From positions 1 to 37,898 of the IMG/VR virus record IMGVR_UViG_3300030098_004252: 37,898 nt of DNA; one strand, written 5' to 3'. Each line of letters begins with the position of its first letter. Position 1 is the first letter of the stretch. The stretch is from a virus. The notes beneath the pieces were generated by a model that saw only the letters and a list, made by a program, of their open reading frames with translations, had not been told where the DNA came from and ran no database searches. The translations under genes and the position numbers were made by a program. Of this stretch, positions 31,771 through 37,898 are shown piece after piece.

Positions 31771-32051
31771 CGCGCCTCTCCCGTCTTAGTCTTAGCCGAC
31801 ACTCTGGTTCCTTGGCGGACCATGCGCTCTAGCTTCTCGTCTTGCAGCCTCTCCTTAGTGATGCGCAGGAGTTCCTCAACATGGGCAGCGATAGTATCCA
31901 GCACAGAGTCTAGCTCTTTCTGGTCAGCCTCTCGCTTCTCCTCTAGCCTAGCCATCCTCTTATCGCTCTGCATGTGCAGATAGATAAGGAAGATACAAAA
32001 GATACCAAGTATCCCCTGCTCTGCCAGAGTGCCTAGGAACTCTTCGCCCAC
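31767..32051 (-). CDS. UviB/BhlA-like holin candidate (94 aa, GTG start)
   Basis: A 94-residue protein with an N-terminal single membrane segment (about residues 11-27, EQGILGIFCIFLIYL) followed by a long charged coiled coil (about 30-75). This layout, EQG...F..L..Y plus a K/E-rich helix, is what I know of the BhlA/UviB holin-like family. Starts with GTG overlapping the previous stop (TAGTG). With the three-segment protein nearby it could give a two-holin or holin/antiholin set. Confidence 0.55.
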   Translation of the reverse strand: MGEEFLGTLAEQGILGIFCIFLIYLHMQSDKRMARLEEKREADQKELDSVLDTIAAHVEELLRITKERLQDEKLERMVRQGTRVSAKTKTGEAR

Positions 32052-32434
32052 TAGAAGAACACCGCCACAGCAAAGTCAGCAGCAGCCGTATACTGAAGGG
32101 GCGACTGTGCGTCCTCTCGGTACCCAAGGAACAGGCTTTGCCCGGCAGGGATAACCATGCCCTCTCCTGCGGCGTGAGTCCCGTTGGTACTACTAAGGTA
32201 CACGGGAGCAGCAGAGTCATCGTTGCTGATGATTAAAGACTTGGGGTGCTTAGGCCATGTAGGAGACGACAGCGCATTAGCAACCACTGCCACCGCTGCC
32301 CTTACGGCTGGCATTAGATCTGCCTTAGCCGCTGCGGCAGGAGGGGTGTAAGATGCGGCAATCTTCACAATAACAAAGTGCTGGTCTGCTGTTGGGAAGT
32401 TGGCCTGCTGTCGCTCTGGCATACCTGTACTCAT
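32051..32434 (-). CDS. Small structural-type protein (127 aa)
   Basis: I chose ATG at 32434 (MSTGMPERQ), which overlaps the preceding stop (ATGA) and has GGAGGA six bases upstream. An upstream in-frame ATG lacks a site. The product is Ala/Ser/Pro-rich, with PAGQSLFLGY and LYLSS-like strands such as PVYLSSTNG. It is similar in style to small virion-decoration or fibre-attachment proteins, but I do not recognise a family. Its place downstream of the LamG protein suggests a link to that structure. Confidence 0.5.
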   Translation of the reverse strand: MSTGMPERQQANFPTADQHFVIVKIAASYTPPAAAAKADLMPAVRAAVAVVANALSSPTWPKHPKSLIISNDDSAAPVYLSSTNGTHAAGEGMVIPAGQSLFLGYREDAQSPLQYTAAADFAVAVFF

Positions 32435-32634
32435 GATGGCTCCTCCTGCCATGCTGAAGTTTGAACTAGTGCGAGGGCTGCGGCATGGTCAATCCACCCG
32501 TCAACCGGCTCGGTAAATTTGAGGATAGCTTGCGTGCCATCCAGTGTGTATCGGGGGCTTGTGGTGACGCATGTAGGAGTCCCCATGTGAGACTCTACTT
32601 CCTCTGCTAGGTAGACCCTGTAGTGTAAGATCAT
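32431..32634 (-). CDS. Small protein downstream of the LamG protein (67 aa)
   Basis: A 67-residue protein, strand-rich, with PTCVTTSPRYTLDGTQAILKF and an acidic C-terminus. ATGA overlaps on both sides show it is translated with its neighbours. No family recognised. May be an accessory of the LamG protein. Confidence 0.5.
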   Translation of the reverse strand: MILHYRVYLAEEVESHMGTPTCVTTSPRYTLDGTQAILKFTEPVDGWIDHAAALALVQTSAWQEEPS

Positions 32635-34193
32635 GGCGGTGAATCATCCTTAACGTTAGACGCTATCATGTTAACGGCGGTACCATTGTCTGCTTCAGAG
32701 CCGTAGTCGACAAGTGTTGGGAAGCTGTTGTCTCCAGCCCCAAACCGGTAGAGGTGCTGGGGAGGGAAGGCTAACGTTCGAGGGTCAGGCATGTTGCCAG
32801 AGCCATACAATGCGGTGACGTCAGATGCGCTCAACTCTCTAGTCCACATACTTACCTGGGAGATGTACCCAGAAAAGCTCTGGGAGATCCTAGAGCCACC
32901 GTCATAACGCAAGGTTCCAATAGTAAAGTCCTTCACGTTTAGGGCGCTGCTTCTGGACTTGGAGTATCCCACGTAGTTGCCGTCAGCGTATAGCTTAACA
33001 GCCTGGGCGGTGCTGCCGCTTCCTACGTATGTAATAACAATGTGGTGCCACTCGCCATCTGTGGGGTCGATGCCGTTAGTGTCAGTGGAGTTAACCCAGA
33101 CCTCTTTGTTTGCGCCGTTGGGGCTCGTGTCGGCGTCGTCCTTGCCAAACAAGGCAACGTTGCTAGACGACCCCGCGCTGCCTATGGCCTTAAAGTACGC
33201 AGGGGTGCCACCAGAAGCGCCCTCAATTTGCAGGTAGTAGTACTCGTGGTTGTCGTTGTTAGAGAAAGACCAAAGCGCCTGCTGAGAGGTGGTGCTTGTC
33301 TTAAACCAGATAGCCACCGTCTGGGCGTCAGTCTGCCAGTCGAAGTTTCCTCCAGAGCTAGCTACCGCATCAGCCTCTATGTAGTCATCCACGCCGTCTA
33401 ACAGGTAGCTCATGCCTGCTGGCTGGTCGTCCACTATTGCACTCGGGTGCATGTTGTAGGCGGTGCCATCCCCTGTGCCGGACCCGTAGTTCTTTAGGGT
33501 CGGGAACAGCATGTCTCCGTTGCCAAACCTGTAATAGTAGCGGGGCGATGGAGCAAGGGCCGTCTCATCAACAGGCCGGTTGTTGTTGTAAACGGCTGCA
33601 ACTTGAGACGCAGTAAGCTCGGCCAAGTAAACACTGGCCTGATGAATAAAGCAGTTGGCAGCGTAGCCCGTTGCTCCGCTTACCCTTCTCGCGCCAAAAG
33701 AGAAGGTGTCAGAGTCGAGAGTCCCAGCGCCCACGACAACGGTAGAGGCCGGACCCCCGTCTATGTATATCTTGAGCGCGGTTGCTCCGTCGTATGTCAC
33801 GGTAATGTGGTGCCATGCGTTGTCGTCAAGGCCAGACCCAACGCTTACCCCGCCCGCTCCTCCAAAAAGGTAAACGCCCGCAGAGTTGCTCCATCCGTAC
33901 AGGTTAACCGCGCCCGCTGCGGTGATAGCCAGCCAGTACCTTGAGTTGCTAGCAGAGGTGTTGGTAAACGCCCAGATAGCAGACAGCGGGTCTGTTGTGG
34001 GGGGCACCTTTGTCCACACAGACACGGAGTGTGCGCTGTTGTTAAAGTCAACAGCACCGGATGCGCCGTTGGCCAACACGTAGTCATCAACTCCGTCAAA
34101 CTCGTACGACTTACCAGTAGGGCCTGCGTCAGGAGAGCTAGCCGCGCCTGTCTGAGTCCTCCCATAAGGAGACCATGGGGGAGTGCCAATCAT
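32631..34193 (-). CDS. Tandem LamG/concanavalin-like receptor-binding protein (520 aa)
   Basis: Two lectin-like jelly-roll domains of the LamG/ConA type in tandem. The first spans about residues 28-200 and the second about 270-450, each with FDGVDDY / LDGVDDY, a W-x-K strand (SVSVWTKV; TVAIWFKT) and WHHITVTYDG / WHHIVITYVG. Each repeat ends with a similar stretch (YRFGNGDMLFPTLKNYGS / YRFGAGDNSFPTLVDYGS). The protein ends just where a third repeat would begin. Such folds bind sugars, so this probably contacts the host surface. It overlaps the endolysin gene by ATGA. Confidence 0.7.
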   Translation of the reverse strand: MIGTPPWSPYGRTQTGAASSPDAGPTGKSYEFDGVDDYVLANGASGAVDFNNSAHSVSVWTKVPPTTDPLSAIWAFTNTSASNSRYWLAITAAGAVNLYGWSNSAGVYLFGGAGGVSVGSGLDDNAWHHITVTYDGATALKIYIDGGPASTVVVGAGTLDSDTFSFGARRVSGATGYAANCFIHQASVYLAELTASQVAAVYNNNRPVDETALAPSPRYYYRFGNGDMLFPTLKNYGSGTGDGTAYNMHPSAIVDDQPAGMSYLLDGVDDYIEADAVASSGGNFDWQTDAQTVAIWFKTSTTSQQALWSFSNNDNHEYYYLQIEGASGGTPAYFKAIGSAGSSSNVALFGKDDADTSPNGANKEVWVNSTDTNGIDPTDGEWHHIVITYVGSGSTAQAVKLYADGNYVGYSKSRSSALNVKDFTIGTLRYDGGSRISQSFSGYISQVSMWTRELSASDVTALYGSGNMPDPRTLAFPPQHLYRFGAGDNSFPTLVDYGSEADNGTAVNMIASNVKDDSPP

Positions 34194-34828
34194 GCAACAT
34201 CCTTTTCATGCAGCCACTCCCAAAGGTCTGGATGCACAGGCATAAGCCCTGGCCTAAACGTGCCTATCATCCCCACCTCCTTCCTAGCCTTAGCAATGCC
34301 CGCCTTGGTTCGTGGCCCAATAATGCCATCAGAATCCCCAACATCAAAGCCCTTAGCATTAAGGGCCTCCTGAAGTAGCTTCATGCGCTGCTTCTTGGGC
34401 ACCTGAACATGAGGGCCATCCCTGAATGTGCGCCACAAGGCACCCGCCTCCAAGCCGCATTCTTTGGCCAGCTTGCCAAGGGGGATGTACCAGTTCTTAA
34501 GGCTGCCCTTCTGCATCAGCTGTAGGTCCAGCCCATGCGCCTTGGGCGGCCTGCCCTCGTATATCTCCTCATCATCATCGTCTGCGCCTGTGTACACCCA
34601 CAGGTCAGCGGCCAATGACGGGAAGTAGTTATGCAGGCTAAACCTTTTAACGCCATCGAGCTTGGACCTTCCGGCTGCATAGGCCGCCTTCTGGTTGCTA
34701 ATAGAGCGCTCAGCCCAGATCAAGCAAAGGGACGTGCATGGGTTTGCCCTTCTGTGAACTACTGCAAGATCGTTAACCCTGGCCCTTAGCCACGGGTGCA
34801 AGTCTTCAAGCCTCGGCGGTGTTCTCAT
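34190..34828 (-). CDS. M15-type peptidoglycan peptidase endolysin with C-terminal PG-binding domain (212 aa)
   Basis: The likely endolysin. N-terminal M15 (D-Ala-D-Ala / L-Ala-D-Glu peptidase) domain: YAAGRS at 50-55, the metal-binding SLHNYFPSLAADL with H66 and D75, and DGPHVQ with H140. These form the zinc site of the family. C-terminal region (about 150-188) reads LLQEALNAKGFDVGDSDGII and then GPRTKAGIAKA, the standard PG_binding_1 repeat. There is no signal peptide, so a holin is needed. Starts ATG at 34828 right after the large virion gene's stop. Confidence 0.8.
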   Translation of the reverse strand: MRTPPRLEDLHPWLRARVNDLAVVHRRANPCTSLCLIWAERSISNQKAAYAAGRSKLDGVKRFSLHNYFPSLAADLWVYTGADDDDEEIYEGRPPKAHGLDLQLMQKGSLKNWYIPLGKLAKECGLEAGALWRTFRDGPHVQVPKKQRMKLLQEALNAKGFDVGDSDGIIGPRTKAGIAKARKEVGMIGTFRPGLMPVHPDLWEWLHEKDVA

Positions 34829-34830
34829 GT

Positions 34831-37800
34831 CTACTTCACCCTGTACTTTGGTTTAATGTCTGAGTACCCAACGCCAAAGATGGCGGGGAGCACGAGAAGA
34901 GAATCCAGGCCTAGCTGAGATCCCTCGGACCCATATAGCTCTTGGACCATGTTGGGCAAAGGAACGAGCCCAGACTCAATCATGTCCTGGATAATGATGG
35001 GAGTAACAGACTGCGCTGCCGTCTGGGCAAGGTCAGTCTCTTCACCCTTAAAGTCCTTGCCGACAACCCGGTCCCAAACAAACGAAGCCTGGGGAGACAT
35101 CTTTTGTCTCATAAAGCGGCCCATCTCGTTGTACCTGGTGTAGCCAAAGTCCTTGTCTAGCTCTGCCTCATCTCCTGACAGGTTGTACCTCTTGCCAGTA
35201 TACAGCGTAGACAGAAGCCTAACCGGGCCCTGAAGACCGCCAAGCAGATCGAGCCTGGTGTTAGTGCCTGGCGTCTTAAGCTTTAGCCAGTCACTTCCAG
35301 AGCTCATGTCCGTAGAGAATAGCTCCTTATTAAAGAAGGTATCCCCTGCAAGGTTGGCCAGACCAATAGCGGCAGCAACGCGGGTAGCAGCAAGCATCGC
35401 CTCGCGAACAACGATGTCATCAACGTCGTCGATATATTCTGGGCTCCTAAGCTTACGGGCAGCCTTAAACAGCCGGCTATTCTTTCCAGCAGGGGACAGG
35501 CCAATGGCCGCGCCCTCGGCCACGGTAGCGGCAAAGTTCTTAGGGTCCAGCATCTTGGCCAGGACAGGAGACCTTAGGCCTTGTCTGTTCTTGAGCGCCT
35601 GAAAATCCACAAACGGAAACAGAACGTTCTGAAATCTGGACATCGCAAAGCGAGGGCTAAACATAATCATGTTAAGCGCGGAGTTCCAGAAGCCCGCCTT
35701 CTCCAGGTCCAGCAGGTTGCCCCGCCCATAAGTGATGTTTACTAGATCGCCAACGCTCTTGAAGCCGCTCTTGCCAAACCTGTCCATGTAGGCGTCGTAT
35801 GCCTTGGCCATCTCGTCGGCGTTTAGGTCTTCAAGCCCCAGGAGCCTAATGGCTGCGTTGCGCCTGTCATGGTTAAGCCCAATAGCAAACGTTCTCTCTG
35901 AGAACTCACCGTACTTCTTGAGGGCGCTTGCCGCCCCCTTGGCGGTAGTTAGGGCTGCCGCCCTGACCCGAGACCCCTTGTCTAGTAGCTGCGCGTCTAG
36001 GAGGTCGAGTAGCATCTGGGTTGTGTTCCCGATGAATAGCTCTTCCTTCCTGTCTAGTCCGGCTAGGCTGCCGGGCTTCTTGCCCATCATTACGTTCAGA
36101 GGATCTCTAACATCCCCGATGCCGGTGAAGCTAATGTCCATCTGTCGTAGGAACTTGTTGATGATCTGCTGGCGCGCAGCCTCTTCTTTGGAGATCCCCT
36201 CGTACATTCCAGTAAGCGCCTTGCGCTGACTGAGGAGGGCGTAGTCCCTAGAAGTGATAAGCTTATCCGGCATTGTAGGATGGCGAACCTTGCCAGCAAA
36301 CCCAGGCTTGGCCGACTTCATCATCGCCCTCCACCCCTCCATCTGGGCCATAGGGGCAACGATGTGACCCCAGATCCCCTGCCTTAGGCGAGAGCTTAGA
36401 TCTGCCCCGGCCATAATCATCTTAGGGATAGTGGCAAGCGCCATAAAGTTGTTCTTAACAAACCCGCTAGCGCCCGTCCCATAGTTGGGGTTAAGCCTAT
36501 TAATAACTCTTGATGCCAACTCAGAGTTGCGCTCAAGCGCGCCATACCTGGCCATAAGGTCGTCAACCTCTTTGCCGCTGGCGCTAACGGGGATGCCGGT
36601 CCCATCAATGATAAGGTCGCTAACGCCTTTCCCTTGTCTTTTTGCAGACGCAAGCAATACGTCGTTGATGCTGTTTTGAATCTCAACAGCGTTGGCAGCA
36701 AACCTGTTAAGAACGCTAACTTCATCCAGGCTAAGCTCCGCTCCCTTCTGGGCAGTGGCTCTCTTGATAAGGTTCTGGATGCCAGACGCCCCAGGGGCTC
36801 TCATGTTTTGAAGCTTAAGGCGATCTGACGCAACGGTGCCGGCCTTACTAAGAGCGGCAGACAGGTCGATAATCTCCTGGCCAAGAGAGTTGAGATTAGA
36901 AACAATTGCCTCTGGTATCTCCTGCCCTAGCTCCTCAAACGAGTCGGCTGCCTGCCTGTAAAGGGCCTCCTCTTCGGCCACCTTGGTGAGCCTGGCAAAC
37001 ACACCGGCTGTCTCCTCAAGCGTGCCCACCCTGTTTTCTTGCAGCATCTTCCTTGCCGTCTCTGCTGCACCCTCTGCCGTGTCCAAGCCCTTATCCATGG
37101 CGTCGATAAGAAGCTGCTCATGGGGAGGGGCATTAGGCCTTATTGCCTGTCCTCCTTTCCTGAGCCTGTCTATGTCCCTCTTTCTAAGAGACCTAACAGG
37201 GGCCCCGCTCCGCTCGCCCAAGAACCTGTCAGGGTCAGCCTGGCGGAGTGCCTCGTCAGCCTTAGCAGACTGAACCAGAGCCTCTGTCGCCACCCCGCTC
37301 CTGGCCTTCATTGCTTTAACAGCCGGCTCAGAAGCAACCACCGTCCCCTCTAATAGCTCGTCTAGCACCGACCCCTGTGGTGGCTCATCAAGCCCAGCCC
37401 TAGATGCTGCAACTGGATCGTCAGCGTGCTTTGCTTTGTTGGCGGTCTTAACTGCATCTACAGCGGCATCAGCCTCTTTGGCCTTACCCATGGCTCTGAG
37501 CTTTGTGATGCCCCTGGCAACACCAGGAAGGCCTATGACCTCAAGCCCGGCCTCAACAGGGTTGTACCTAGCGGTGCCAAGGGGGTCTGCTGCCAGGTCA
37601 GCATACCAGGCGGCTACCTCTCCTGGGAATGCACTGGCAAACGACGCCTCGTCTTGACGAGGAACTGCGCCTGCATCGGTCTTAACCATCTCCCGAGGAG
37701 GAGCGCCGTACTGCTCAGTAAGAACATCCTTACCAAACACCTCTCCGACATCTCTAAGGGCACTGGACCCAATGCCTTCTTCCTGTTGCCTGAGGAAGTC

Positions 37801-37898
37801 TCTTTTAGACGCCTCTCGCGCAGCAGCATCTAGAAACACAGACTGCGCGTCTTTGGGCTGACCTATGCCGGACGCCACAGGGGGAAGGAACCCAGCCG
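34831..37898 (-). CDS. Large ejection-type virion protein, main part (starts at 387 through the window junction)
   Basis: The larger part of the 1148-residue protein whose start is at 387. It is helical and Ala/Lys/Leu-rich in its first half. It has a conserved-looking core with FSPRFAMSRFQNVLFPF and a C-terminal block TRLDLLGGLQGPVRLL, then FGVGYSDIKPKY. These resemble the C-terminal regions of large phage ejection / polyvalent (LPD-type) proteins as I know them. It probably travels with the DNA into the cell. The frame is open to the window edge. A GTG near 37878 could be called a start, but the upstream part and its strong N-terminus argue against it. This is the last gene before the endolysin. 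Confidence 0.8.
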   Translation of the reverse strand, partial: AGFLPPVASGIGQPKDAQSVFLDAAAREASKRDFLRQQEEGIGSSALRDVGEVFGKDVLTEQYGAPPREMVKTDAGAVPRQDEASFASAFPGEVAAWYADLAADPLGTARYNPVEAGLEVIGLPGVARGITKLRAMGKAKEADAAVDAVKTANKAKHADDPVAASRAGLDEPPQGSVLDELLEGTVVASEPAVKAMKARSGVATEALVQSAKADEALRQADPDRFLGERSGAPVRSLRKRDIDRLRKGGQAIRPNAPPHEQLLIDAMDKGLDTAEGAAETARKMLQENRVGTLEETAGVFARLTKVAEEEALYRQAADSFEELGQEIPEAIVSNLNSLGQEIIDLSAALSKAGTVASDRLKLQNMRAPGASGIQNLIKRATAQKGAELSLDEVSVLNRFAANAVEIQNSINDVLLASAKRQGKGVSDLIIDGTGIPVSASGKEVDDLMARYGALERNSELASRVINRLNPNYGTGASGFVKNNFMALATIPKMIMAGADLSSRLRQGIWGHIVAPMAQMEGWRAMMKSAKPGFAGKVRHPTMPDKLITSRDYALLSQRKALTGMYEGISKEEAARQQIINKFLRQMDISFTGIGDVRDPLNVMMGKKPGSLAGLDRKEELFIGNTTQMLLDLLDAQLLDKGSRVRAAALTTAKGAASALKKYGEFSERTFAIGLNHDRRNAAIRLLGLEDLNADEMAKAYDAYMDRFGKSGFKSVGDLVNITYGRGNLLDLEKAGFWNSALNMIMFSPRFAMSRFQNVLFPFVDFQALKNRQGLRSPVLAKMLDPKNFAATVAEGAAIGLSPAGKNSRLFKAARKLRSPEYIDDVDDIVVREAMLAATRVAAAIGLANLAGDTFFNKELFSTDMSSGSDWLKLKTPGTNTRLDLLGGLQGPVRLLSTLYTGKRYNLSGDEAELDKDFGYTRYNEMGRFMRQKMSPQASFVWDRVVGKDFKGEETDLAQTAAQSVTPIIIQDMIESGLVPLPNMVQELYGSEGSQLGLDSLLVLPAIFGVGYSDIKPKYRVK

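Noticed and set aside
37878-37898. GTG near 37878 as the start of the large virion gene
   Set aside because: The frame continues upstream through the window junction to an ATG at 387 with a good ribosome site and a familiar N-terminus.
1-37898. Integrase, attachment site, DNA polymerase, primase, CRISPR array or insertion sequence
   Set aside because: Looked for characteristic motifs, repeats and inverted termini and saw none; the XRE regulator alone does not show lysogeny.

Overview
The window looks like a nearly complete genome of a tailed bacteriophage with podovirus-type (short-tail) virion genes. The evidence is a small/large terminase pair, a scaffold, an HK97-fold major capsid protein, a portal, a connector, a very large tail-hub protein, three long ejection-type proteins, and no tail tube, sheath or tape measure. 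The host is probably Gram-negative: there is an M15 endolysin, a UviB-like holin candidate and spanin-like membrane proteins. Several small basic proteins have N-termini of a kind I associate with aquatic and marine phages of Pseudomonadota; that host guess is inference. I see no integrase, DNA polymerase, primase, tRNA or CRISPR.

The two ends belong together. The first 8 bases equal the last 8. Joining the ends through that overlap fuses the open frame at 34831-37898 in frame with an open frame that starts at 387, giving one 1148-residue gene. The molecule was therefore circular, circularly permuted or circularised in assembly, with a unit length of about 37.89 kb.

Layout. (1) A leftward (minus-strand) block of about 30 kb starts at the XRE-type regulator (20390). 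It runs through a DnaB-like helicase, a RuvC-like resolvase, a lytic transglycosylase, three small proteins including the small terminase, the large terminase, scaffold, capsid, portal, connector, tail hub, three tail/virion proteins and three ejection-type proteins. It then passes through the window ends into an M15 endolysin, a tandem LamG protein, a membrane/lysis cassette, a run of lysine-rich proteins and a spanin-like protein (stop at 27937). Genes are packed with stop-start overlaps. (2) A rightward early block (21006-27833) carries mostly unknown small proteins, two acidic coiled-coil proteins, a Gp88-family protein, a Rad52-type annealing protein and an SSB-like protein ending in an acidic IPF tail. 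(3) The divergent control region (20391-21005) and the 20023-20189 gap carry palindromes, short direct repeats and promoter-like sequences. They are the best candidates for the genetic switch and replication origin. (4) A strong terminator at 27870-27938 separates the convergent ends of the two blocks.

How it works together (inference): host RNA polymerase starts early transcription from the divergent region. The Rad52/SSB-like pair, the helicase and the resolvase form a replication-recombination set that borrows the host polymerase and primase. The packaging, head, tail and ejection genes follow, and then a multi-protein lysis set. The most unusual feature is the cluster of five consecutive small basic proteins (28308-30946), with a sixth basic-tailed protein beside the terminase genes.
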